Below, piece by piece: positions 15,710 through 23,172 of a stretch of 64,000 nucleotides of DNA. Made by a program: the position numbers and the translations under genes. This stretch comes from Bradyrhizobium betae (GTDB lineage: Bacteria > Pseudomonadota > Alphaproteobacteria > Rhizobiales > Xanthobacteraceae). The notes under the pieces were generated by a model. The model searched no databases and had not been told where the DNA came from. It saw nothing but the letters and a program-made list of their open reading frames with translations. Positions within the stretch are counted from its first letter, which is position 1. Every line of letters starts with the position of its first letter. Location: assembly GCF_004123905.1 (NCBI RefSeq), contig NZ_MZXW01000015.1, forward strand, positions 434,001 to 498,000. The letters are read 5' to 3'.

Positions 15710-16780
15710 CTAGTCCTTCAAGACGACAAGATCGGCCGGCGTCCATTCGAGCGTGACACCGTTGCCGGGAATGAACAGGCGGCTCGTGCCTGCATTGGGC
15801 TGCTGCACGAGGACGCGATGGCCGCCCTCGAGCGTGACGCGGTAGAGCACCGCGCCGCCGAGGAAGTTGGTGTTCTCGACGATGCCGTGGGCGCAGCTTC
15901 CCGCTGTGACGGCGGCGTCCGTGCGCGGCGAGAGACGAATCTTTTCAGGGCGCAGCGCCACCGAGAGAACGCCGGTGCTCTGCATCTCCGAGGGCGGCAG
16001 GGCGAGGATCAGGCCTTTGCCCACATCGAGGTTTGGGCCAACGCGCTCGCCGCGAAAGATGTTGGTGTCGCCGATGAAGTCGGCGACGAAGCGCGTGATG
16101 GGCTGGTTGTAGATTTCCGTCGGCGTGCCGACCTGCTCGACGCGGCCGCCGTTCATCACGGCGATGCGGTCGGACATCGCCAGGGCCTCTTCCTGGTCGT
16201 GGGTGACGAAGACGAGCGTCAGGCCGAGCTTCTTCTGGAGCTGCTTGAGCTCGAACTGCATCTGCTGACGCAGCTTCTTGTCGAGCGCCCCGAGCGGCTC
16301 GTCGCAGAGCAGGACGCGTGGTGCGATCACGATGGCGCGGGCGAGCGCAACGCGCTGTTGCTGGCCGCCGGAGAGCTGGGCGGGCCGGCGATCTTCCAGA
16401 CCGGAGAGCTCGACCATGGCGAGCGCCGCCTTCACCTTGACCGCGATGGTCGCCTTGTCGAGGCCGCGCATGCGCAAGCCGAAGGCGACGTTCTCGGCGA
16501 CGGTCCGATGGGGAAACAGCGCGTAGTTCTGGAACACCATGCCCATGTCGCGCTTGTGCGCGGGCACATGGGTGACGTCGGCGCCGTCGACCCGGATCGC
16601 ACCGGCGCTCGGAATCTCGAAGCCGGCGATCATGCGCAGCGTTGTGGTCTTGCCGCAGCCGGACGGGCCGAGCAGGGAGAAGAACTCGCCCTGCCTGATG
16701 TCCATGGCGACCGCGTCCACCGCGCGCACGCCGCCGTCATAGACCTTGCTGACACCGGCGATCTCGATCGATGCGCTCAT
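15710..16780 (-). CDS. ABC transporter ATP-binding protein, PotA type
   Basis: A 356-residue ATPase of the spermidine/putrescine/iron family. Walker A G-P-S-G-C-G-K-T is at residues 38-45, signature L-S-G-G-Q-Q-Q-R, Walker [13 protein letters not shown], and a C-terminal TOBE regulatory domain of about 110 residues. It overlaps the binding-protein gene by four bases and is five bases from the AroM-like gene. It energises the two permeases encoded upstream. By location the transporter imports the substrate used by the AroM, DUF917 and HyuA-like proteins. Confidence 0.94.
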   Translation of the reverse strand: MSASIEIAGVSKVYDGGVRAVDAVAMDIRQGEFFSLLGPSGCGKTTTLRMIAGFEIPSAGAIRVDGADVTHVPAHKRDMGMVFQNYALFPHRTVAENVAFGLRMRGLDKATIAVKVKAALAMVELSGLEDRRPAQLSGGQQQRVALARAIVIAPRVLLCDEPLGALDKKLRQQMQFELKQLQKKLGLTLVFVTHDQEEALAMSDRIAVMNGGRVEQVGTPTEIYNQPITRFVADFIGDTNIFRGERVGPNLDVGKGLILALPPSEMQSTGVLSVALRPEKIRLSPRTDAAVTAGSCAHGIVENTNFLGGAVLYRVTLEGGHRVLVQQPNAGTSRLFIPGNGVTLEWTPADLVVLKD

Positions 16781-17835
16781 GCGCGGAAGATCCGGTTGAC
16801 GCGCTGGTCGATCTCGTCCTTGCGCTCATTGTACCACTTCCAGTCGACCTGGATCAGCTTCGACACCTTCTCGGGCGTGGTGAGCAGCTTGGCGTCGTAT
16901 TTGGCGTCGAGCTTCACCTTCTTGTTGGCCGGCGAGTACCACACCGTCTCCGCGAGACGCTTCTGCACCTCGGGGCGGAGCATGTAGTTGACGTAGGCGT
17001 TGGCGAGCTCCTTCATCTTGCTGCCCGGCGTGATGGTCAAAACTTGCTCCAGCGACAACACACCTTCGCTCGGTGAGACGAAATCGGTCGGCTGGTTCTG
17101 GCCGTCATAGCGGTAGATGCCGGAATCGTGGATGACGCACATGCCGACTTCGCCCGACAGCAGCATCTTCTCCATCGCGCCGGTGAAGTCGACGATCTTG
17201 ATCGGCTTCAGCTTCTCCAGCGCCATATAGGCCGCGTCGAGATCGGTCTGGCCCTTGCCGAACAGCGTGCCGCACATCATCAGGAAGGCCTGGCCGAGAC
17301 TGTTGACGGGAATGACGTAGCCGCCGCGGACGCCGTTGTACTTCGCGTCCCACAGCTCCTTCCAGGAGGTGACGCCGTTATAGCCCTTGTCGGTGCGCAT
17401 GCCGAGGCCGATGGCGCTGGTGAAGATCGAGACGCCGACGATCTTGTCGCTGATGGCGTAGGGATAGACGTCGGCGAGGTTCGGCACGAGCTTGGGATCG
17501 ATCTTCGGCTCGACCAGGCCCATTTCGGCGGCGGCCCACTGTTCGTTGGAATTGGTGTGCATCACGTCGTAGATCGGCGCGGAGCGCGAGCTCGCCTGGA
17601 GCTTTGGCAGATAGGGGAAGGCAGAATCGATCTGGAGCTTGCACTTGAACTCGCTCTCGAAGGCTGGACCGATCTCGGCCTTCATGATGTCGCCCCACTT
17701 GCCGCCCCAGCCGGTGATGCGCAGCGTCGGATCGTCGGCGCGCGCGACGTAAGGCGCGGCGATCGTGCCGATGCCGAGCGAGGCGCTCGCGGTCAGAAAG
17801 CGGCGGCGGCTGAGCGGTCCCAAGGCTTTCATCAT
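16777..17835 (-). CDS. ABC transporter substrate-binding protein, PotD type, Tat signal
   Basis: A 352-residue periplasmic receptor of the spermidine/putrescine-binding family. The N-terminus carries a twin-arginine export signal (S-R-R-R-F-L at residues 9-14, hydrophobic stretch, cleavage about A-R-A at residue 33), so it is exported folded. The mature start L-R-I-T-G-W-G-G-K-W-G-D fits the family. It sits between the permease pair and the ATPase in the same operon, with 30 bases to the permease upstream. Ligand is unknown. Confidence 0.92.
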   Translation of the reverse strand: MMKALGPLSRRRFLTASASLGIGTIAAPYVARADDPTLRITGWGGKWGDIMKAEIGPAFESEFKCKLQIDSAFPYLPKLQASSRSAPIYDVMHTNSNEQWAAAEMGLVEPKIDPKLVPNLADVYPYAISDKIVGVSIFTSAIGLGMRTDKGYNGVTSWKELWDAKYNGVRGGYVIPVNSLGQAFLMMCGTLFGKGQTDLDAAYMALEKLKPIKIVDFTGAMEKMLLSGEVGMCVIHDSGIYRYDGQNQPTDFVSPSEGVLSLEQVLTITPGSKMKELANAYVNYMLRPEVQKRLAETVWYSPANKKVKLDAKYDAKLLTTPEKVSKLIQVDWKWYNERKDEIDQRVNRIFRA

Positions 17836-17865
17836 GTCTCGAATCCCTAAGGTTACAATGAGCGG

Positions 17866-18738
17866 TTACAATTTGACGTAGGAGCGCAAGCCCACCGTGC
17901 GGTCGAGCCCGATGACGACGACAAAGGCAAGCACGATCGAGACGACGGACGCGGCGCCAATGGTGCCGTCGAGATCAAACTTGAGATAGTTGAACAGCGT
18001 GACCGGCAGCGTCTCGTTGCCCGGGCTGACCAAGAACAGCGACACCGGAAACTGGTCGAACGAGACGATGAAGGCGAAGATCGCGCCGGCGAGCACGCCG
18101 GGCTTGATCAGCGGCAGCGTCACCTCGAAGAAGGTGCGCAGCGGACTGGCGCCGAGATTTTGCGCGGCCTCTTCCAGACGCGTATCGAAATTATGCAGCA
18201 CTGCGAGCGTCGTACGCACCACGTAAGGCAGCGTCACCAGCGTGTGGCCGGCAACGAGGCCCCAGGTCGGCCGTCCCACATCGAGCAGCACATAGGTCTG
18301 GAATAGCGCAAGCCCGGTCAGGATCGCCGGCAGCATCAGCGGCGAGAGCATGGTCGCCACGATCAGCCGCGTGCCCGGCAGATTACCGCGCGCCAGCGCC
18401 AGCGCCGCGGAGGCGCCCAGCATCGTTGCCGAGACCGTGGTGAGGACCGCGACTTCGAGGCTGAACCAGAGCGCGTGCATGAAGTCGCGCGAGGCGAAGA
18501 ACTTTTCGAACCAGCGCAAGGACACGCCGACTGGCGGAAACTGGATGAAAGGCGTCGGGTTCAGCGCGAAGACGACGACGATGGCGATTGGTGCCAGCAG
18601 GAAGATCAGGATGGCGATGTTGACGGCGAGATAGAGGTAGCGGCCGTAGGGCCTGGTAGGCCCGGGCACCGGCATAGATGCGGCCTGCTGGGCTACTGGG
18701 AGCGAGGACGAGGCCGTGGTTTGCATCACCGGCCTCAC
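17866..18738 (-). CDS. ABC transporter permease, PotC type
   Basis: A 290-residue inner-membrane permease with a variable cytoplasmic N-terminus (about 30 residues) and about six membrane helices. The EAA loop is E-E-A-A-Q-N-L-G-A-S-P-L near residues 185-196. The GTG at 18738 overlaps the upstream permease stop as GTGA; an ATG at 18726 (M-Q-T-T-A-S) is equally possible and loses only four residues. It forms the channel together with the PotB-type protein. Confidence 0.92.
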   Translation of the reverse strand: MRPVMQTTASSSLPVAQQAASMPVPGPTRPYGRYLYLAVNIAILIFLLAPIAIVVVFALNPTPFIQFPPVGVSLRWFEKFFASRDFMHALWFSLEVAVLTTVSATMLGASAALALARGNLPGTRLIVATMLSPLMLPAILTGLALFQTYVLLDVGRPTWGLVAGHTLVTLPYVVRTTLAVLHNFDTRLEEAAQNLGASPLRTFFEVTLPLIKPGVLAGAIFAFIVSFDQFPVSLFLVSPGNETLPVTLFNYLKFDLDGTIGAASVVSIVLAFVVVIGLDRTVGLRSYVKL

Positions 18739-19610
18739 TGCAATTCGCGCTGGCCGGAGACGAGGCCGAGCGCGCGGTTATAGGCGATGACGAGCAGAAG
18801 CGAGATCATGAGCAGGACGATGCCGAGCGCGGCGGCGAAGCCGACGTTGAAGTTCGCGGAAATCTGCTGGTAGATCAGGATCGGCAGCGTCATGATCTGG
18901 AAGCCACCGAGCAGGATCGGCGTGACATAGGCGCTGATCGCGAGCGCGAAGACGAGGAGGGAGCCGGCGAGGATGCCGGGCAGGCTGAGCGGCAGCGTCA
19001 CTTCGATGAACGCGCGCAAGGGGCTTGCGCCGAGATTTTCGGCGGCCTGCTCCAGTCGCTCGTCGATGCGGCCGATCACGCCGGTGAGGGTCAGCACCAT
19101 GAAGGGGACGTAGATGTGGACGAGGCCGACCACGATGCCGGTCTCGGTGTACATCAGTTTCAGGGGTTGAGAGATGAGACCGAGCGAGATCAGGGTTTGG
19201 TTGACCACGCCCTTGTCGGACAGCAGCGTCATCCACGCGAAGGTGCGCACCACGATGCCGGTCAGCATCGGCGCCAGCACCGCCATCAGCAGCAGCGCGT
19301 GCCCGGTGCGGCTCCTGATGCGCGCCATCCAGTGCGCCAGGGGATAGCCGATCACAAGCGCGACCAGCGTGGTCACGAGCCCGATCCGGATCGTGGTCCA
19401 GATCACTTCGAGATAAAAGGGATCGCCGATCATGCGGGCGTAGTGACGCGTCGTGAAGGCGACCTTCGGCATCACCACCGGATTGCCGGTGAGCACGCTC
19501 ATCAGCGCCATCAGCCCGATCGGCAGGAAGAAGAACAGAGTGAACAGCAGCGCGCTCGGCAGGATGAAGAGCGCAAGGCCGTTGGGGCGCGTGGTCGCGG
19601 TGCTGCTCAT
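18735..19610 (-). CDS. ABC transporter permease, PotB type
   Basis: A 291-residue permease that begins with a short polar stretch and a helix (F-I-L-P-S-A-L-L-F-T-L-F-F-F-L-P). The EAA loop E-Q-A-A-E-N-L-G-A-S-P-L is near residues 183-194 and nearly matches that of its partner. Its start codon at 19610 overlaps the IclR regulator stop by four bases, so regulator and importer are one transcript. Confidence 0.93.
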   Translation of the reverse strand: MSSTATTRPNGLALFILPSALLFTLFFFLPIGLMALMSVLTGNPVVMPKVAFTTRHYARMIGDPFYLEVIWTTIRIGLVTTLVALVIGYPLAHWMARIRSRTGHALLLMAVLAPMLTGIVVRTFAWMTLLSDKGVVNQTLISLGLISQPLKLMYTETGIVVGLVHIYVPFMVLTLTGVIGRIDERLEQAAENLGASPLRAFIEVTLPLSLPGILAGSLLVFALAISAYVTPILLGGFQIMTLPILIYQQISANFNVGFAAALGIVLLMISLLLVIAYNRALGLVSGQRELQ

Positions 19611-20389
19611 CGCGTCCCCGTCCGGATGCGTGCGGTGTCCTGATCGAGCGTATCGCCGGTCATGCGCCTGAGCTTTGCGGCCATCGCAGCGAGCTCGCGG
19701 CGGACATTGGCGCGCTCGGCGGCGGTGGTCGCCTGCACCGAATAGGACACCGCGATCCCGATCATCTCGCCGGTCTCGCCGCTCTTCAGCGCAAAACCTT
19801 GGGAGCCGACGCCCTCGATCGATTCGTCGGCTGCTTCCGATACGCCGGTGCCGCGGATCTCGTTCAGGCGCAGCATCAACTGCTTGAAGTTTTGCGGCGA
19901 ATTGCGCGGCAGCTTTGGATAGGTCGCGGGCACGCGGGCGCGGATGTCCTCGTCGGTGAGGCGTGCAAGCATGGCGCGGCCGTTCGAGGTCGCGAGTGCC
20001 GGCGTGCGCTGGCCGGGCGGATTGACCACACGCAGCGGATTCGAGCCCGGCACGATCCGGAGCACGACCTGCTCAAAACCGTCGAGCACGGCGATGTAGC
20101 CGGTGTGACCAGTACGCGCGCAGACCTCGCGCAATTCGCGCTCGGCCATGCTGATGAGATCGTCATGGGCGCGGTGCAGCCGGCCGAGCTCGAAAGTGAG
20201 GAGGCCCGGCCGGTAGCGGCGGGTGTGCGGGTCCTGCTCGAGCAGGCCGCAGTCACGCAAGGACCGTAGCAGCCGCGAGGTCGAGCTCTTCGGCTTGCCC
20301 GTTAACGCCATCACGTCCGCGAAGGACAGATCCGGCCGCGCGCTGGAAAAGCAGCGCAGGATCTCGATGGCATTGGTGAGGGCGCTCAT
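19607..20389 (-). CDS. IclR-family transcriptional regulator
   Basis: A 260-residue IclR regulator at the head of the Pot-AroM-DUF917-HyuA operon. The N-terminal winged helix (A-L-T-N-A-I-E-I-L-R-C-F, then L-T-G-K-P-K-S-S-T-S-R-L-L-R-S-L) is followed by the IclR effector domain with R-T-G-H-T-G-Y-I-A-V-L-D. Start M-S-A-L-T-N at 20389 is chosen over a Met 15 codons upstream, which would lie within the predicted operator. It is likely to control its own operon in response to the imported compound. Confidence 0.92.
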   Translation of the reverse strand: MSALTNAIEILRCFSSARPDLSFADVMALTGKPKSSTSRLLRSLRDCGLLEQDPHTRRYRPGLLTFELGRLHRAHDDLISMAERELREVCARTGHTGYIAVLDGFEQVVLRIVPGSNPLRVVNPPGQRTPALATSNGRAMLARLTDEDIRARVPATYPKLPRNSPQNFKQLMLRLNEIRGTGVSEAADESIEGVGSQGFALKSGETGEMIGIAVSYSVQATTAAERANVRRELAAMAAKLRRMTGDTLDQDTARIRTGTR

Positions 20390-20407
20390 GAAGGTCGGTC
20401 CAAGGAA

Positions 20408-20424
20408 GTTCCAAATTTCGGAAC
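20408..20424. promoter_or_regulatory. Candidate IclR operator (GTTCC-N7-GGAAC)
   Basis: A perfect inverted repeat GTTCC-AAATTTC-GGAAC lies 19 bases upstream of the iclR start codon and is flanked by CAAGG and CCTTG, which extend its symmetry. Its size and spacing fit IclR-type operators. A partial second copy (TCCCAAATTC) follows at about 20429-20438. Autoregulation is inferred. Confidence 0.55.
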
Positions 20425-20569
20425 CTTGTCCCAAATTCTAAGCATGGCGTGAAAACGGGCAAGCGGAAATTTCGCGCAGGCTGGCGCCCGATTGCGCAGC
20501 TGCGGCGGAAGGTCGCTTGCCAGGATGTCGAAGCGGCGCGCCGGTTGGACGGCGCGCCGCTTCCTGGGA

Positions 20570-21190
20570 TCAGGCAGCTTTCGCGTCGACTGTGACGATC
20601 CAGTTGCGCGCCAGCGTCACGTCGGCCTGCGACAATTGATGGCCTGCCGGCAACACCTTGTGGTCGACACGCGCGCCGGCTTCCGACAACGACGCCGCAA
20701 GCTCCGCCGAATTGCTCGCCGGCACGATCGGATCGGCCTGGCCGGAGAGTAGCAACACCGGTTTGCCGCCGAGCTCCGGCTTCGGCGGATCCGACAGCGG
20801 CACCATCGCACGCAACAGGATCGCGCCTGCGAGCACGTCCGGCTTCAGCAGCAACAGCGCGGCTGCGATGTTGGCGCCGTTGGAGAAGCCGACCGCAACT
20901 GGTGCTGCGATGTCGTATTGCTTCCGTGCATCCGCGACGAACTCACCGAGTTCGCGCGCGCGTCGGCGCAAATCCTCCTCGTCGAACACGCCTTCGGCGA
21001 GGCGGCGGAAGAAGCGCGGCATGCCGTGCTCGAGCACCCGGCCGCGCGGCGAGAGCAGGGCCGAGCCGGGCGAGATCATCTTGCCGAGTCCGAGCAGGTC
21101 GTTTTCGTCGCCGCCGGTGCCGTGGAGCAGCAGCAGCGGAGGGGAGCCCGCGTTGGTCGCGGGCTCGAAACGATGGATGAAGTCGGTCAT
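20570..21190 (-). CDS. Alpha/beta hydrolase, carboxylesterase/phospholipase family (MhqD-like)
   Basis: A 206-residue serine hydrolase. The triad is Ser103 in G-F-S-N-G-A, Asp153 in G-Q-A-D-P-I-V-P and His184 in P-A-G-H-Q-L, with the oxyanion-hole segment L-H-G-T-G-G near residues 23-28. It overlaps the dioxygenase gene by four bases. The dioxygenase plus hydrolase pairing matches the Bacillus mhqO/mhqD pair that responds to hydroquinones and catechols; that link is by family knowledge and gene order. About 180 bases without a gene lie between its end and the iclR start. Confidence 0.92.
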   Translation of the reverse strand: MTDFIHRFEPATNAGSPPLLLLHGTGGDENDLLGLGKMISPGSALLSPRGRVLEHGMPRFFRRLAEGVFDEEDLRRRARELGEFVADARKQYDIAAPVAVGFSNGANIAAALLLLKPDVLAGAILLRAMVPLSDPPKPELGGKPVLLLSGQADPIVPASNSAELAASLSEAGARVDHKVLPAGHQLSQADVTLARNWIVTVDAKAA

Positions 21191-22125
21191 GACGCGGTCT
21201 CTTCCAGGCTCGGCAGCACGCCCTCGATTTGCTTGCGGTGTTGCTCGAGGAATTCAGGCAGCTTCAGGTCACGCCCCAGCGTCGCGACGGGTTCGTCGAC
21301 GGCGAAGCCCGGGATATCGGTTGCGATCTCGAACAGCACGCCGCCGGGCTCGCGGAAGTAGATCGAGCGGAAGTAATTGCGGTCGCGCTGCTCGGTCGGA
21401 TGCAGGCCATGATCGCTCACGAGCTTTTGCGCCATCTGGCCCTGCTCGGCATCGTCAGCCGCGCGAAAGGCGATGTGGTGGACGGAGCCGCTACCTTGGT
21501 GGCCGCGCAAAAAGCCCTTGGCTTCGTAGATGTCGACGACGCTGCCTTCGACATTATCAGGCGCCTTGAAGCGGATCACGGAGCCTTCGCGGCCCGTCTC
21601 CTTGAAGCCGAACACGTCCGTGAGGACGGCCGCCGTTTTGGCCGCGCTGTCGAGCAGCAAGGTCACGCCGTGGAAGCCGCGGATTGCGTGCTCGGCCGGC
21701 ACGTCGCCATTGCTCCAGCCGGGCTCGTTCTCCGCGTCGGGAATGCCAACCAGCGCGAGCGCCATGCCGTCAGGATCGGTCAACGGCAGCACGGATTCAC
21801 CAAAACGCTTTTCCAGCGCCTCGAAGGCGATGCCCTTTTCGATGAAACGCTGCGTCCAGTAGCCGAGCGAGCGCTGCGGCACGCGGAAGGCGGTCTGATG
21901 GGTCTCGCCGACGCCGCGGCGACCGGCCGGTGCGCCAGCCCAGGGGAAGAAGGTCAGGATGGTGCCGGGGCGGCCGGTCTCGTCGCCGTAGTAGAAGTGA
22001 TAGGTGCCGGGATCGTCGAAATTAACCGTCTTCTTGACGAAGCGCAGGCCGAGATCCCGGGTGTAAAAGCCAAAATTGCGAATCGGGTCGCCGGCGATCG
22101 CGGTGACATGGTGCAGTCCAGACAT
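21187..22125 (-). CDS. Ring-cleaving dioxygenase, VOC superfamily (MhqO-like)
   Basis: A 312-residue protein with two glyoxalase/extradiol-dioxygenase modules. The first begins L-H-H-V-T-A-I-A-G-D (metal-ligand His5/His6 region); the second begins G-F-H-G-V-T-L-L-L-D near residue 150, with V-H-H-I-A-F-R and the ligand Glu in G-G-V-L-F-E-I-A-T-D. ATG at 22125 is preceded by a strong GGAGG; a longer frame to 22206 would cross the regulator's operator region. Family members cleave hydroquinone-type rings with Fe(II). It is divergent from a LysR regulator and forms an operon with the hydrolase. Confidence 0.92.
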   Translation of the reverse strand: MSGLHHVTAIAGDPIRNFGFYTRDLGLRFVKKTVNFDDPGTYHFYYGDETGRPGTILTFFPWAGAPAGRRGVGETHQTAFRVPQRSLGYWTQRFIEKGIAFEALEKRFGESVLPLTDPDGMALALVGIPDAENEPGWSNGDVPAEHAIRGFHGVTLLLDSAAKTAAVLTDVFGFKETGREGSVIRFKAPDNVEGSVVDIYEAKGFLRGHQGSGSVHHIAFRAADDAEQGQMAQKLVSDHGLHPTEQRDRNYFRSIYFREPGGVLFEIATDIPGFAVDEPVATLGRDLKLPEFLEQHRKQIEGVLPSLEETAS

Positions 22126-22184
22126 GGTCGTCCTCCAGAGTTCGGGGAGCGGTCTTGCTCTGGGTCGAAATATCGTTCCGCTTT

Positions 22185-22240
22185 GGATTGGAGACAATCC
22201 ATGCAAATATGACGGATATGTCTACGATTTGGAAACAATC
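22185..22240. promoter_or_regulatory. Candidate paired LysR operator
   Basis: Two similar 15-base sites lie 41 bases (four helical turns) apart in the divergent intergenic region: 22185-22199, containing the perfect inverted repeat GATTG-GAGA-CAATC, and 22226-22240 (GATTTGGAAACAATC). Shared core is TTGGA-R-ACAATC. This is a good layout for a LysR tetramer that controls both lysR and the dioxygenase operon. Binding is inferred. Confidence 0.55.
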
Positions 22241-22254
22241 GCCGGAGCTGGCCC

Positions 22255-23172
22255 TTGGATAAGGTCGCCAGCCTCCGGGCCTTCGTCAAAGTGGTCGAAA
22301 GCGGCAGTTTCGCCGAGGCGGGCCGGCAATTGCGGCTGTCGCGCTCGGCGATCAGCAAATACATCGCCGACCTCGAGGAGAGCCTTGGCGTTCAGCTCCT
22401 GAACCGGACCACCCGCCACGCCAGCCCGACCGAGAACGGCCAGCGCTATTTCGAGCGCGCGGTCGTGATCCTCTCGGAGATCGAAGCTGCCGACCAGGCG
22501 GTGACGCAAGCCCAGTCGGCGCCGCGCGGGTTGTTGCGCGTCAACGCGCCGATGTCGTTCGGCACCATGCGGCTCGGGCCCGTGCTCGCCGAGTTCATGG
22601 GGCGCTATCCCGAGCTTCAGCTCCAGATCGTGCTCAGCGACGACCTGCTCGACCCCGTGCAGGACGGCTTCGACGTGACGCTGCGGATCGCGGAACTGGA
22701 ATCCTCTAGCCTGATTGCGCGAAAAATCATGCCGGTGGCGCGCATGATCTGCGCTTCGCCCGACTACCTGGCGCGTCACGGCACCCCAAAACATCCGCAG
22801 GATCTGCGCGAGCATGCGTCGCTGACCTACGGCTTCCTGCTTACCGGCAATCAGTGGAAGCTCACCGGTGCCGACGGTGATCACTGGATCCAGCCGGCCT
22901 GGTCGCTCTGCGTCAACAACGCCGAAGTGCTGCGCGACGTCGCGATCAAGGGCAGGGGACTGGCGCTGCTCCCCGAGTTCATCGCGGCCGACGCCCTGCG
23001 GAAAGGCGAGCTGCGGACGGTGCTGGACAACTATTCCGCGCCGCCGCTCGCGCTCTATGCGGTCTATCCGCCGACGCGGCATTTGTCGGTGAAGGTGCGG
23101 CTGTTCATCGATTTTCTGGTGGAGCGGTTTGGGCGGGAGGAGGAGGCGGGTGCGCAAGCCCGGAGCAGCTAG
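22255..23172 (+). CDS. LysR-family transcriptional regulator
   Basis: A 305-residue LysR regulator starting with TTG at 22255 (M-D-K-V-A-S-L-R-A-F-V-K-V-V-E-S). The helix-turn-helix contains L-R-L-S-R-S-A-I-S-K-Y-I-A-D-L-E and ends R-T-T-R-H-A-S-P-T-E. The effector domain follows the subgroup that regulates quinone, aldehyde or aromatic-stress genes. It is divergent from the dioxygenase-hydrolase pair, which is its probable target. Its stop overlaps the histidine kinase stop by four bases in convergent orientation. Confidence 0.92.
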   Translation: MDKVASLRAFVKVVESGSFAEAGRQLRLSRSAISKYIADLEESLGVQLLNRTTRHASPTENGQRYFERAVVILSEIEAADQAVTQAQSAPRGLLRVNAPMSFGTMRLGPVLAEFMGRYPELQLQIVLSDDLLDPVQDGFDVTLRIAELESSSLIARKIMPVARMICASPDYLARHGTPKHPQDLREHASLTYGFLLTGNQWKLTGADGDHWIQPAWSLCVNNAEVLRDVAIKGRGLALLPEFIAADALRKGELRTVLDNYSAPPLALYAVYPPTRHLSVKVRLFIDFLVERFGREEEAGAQARSS

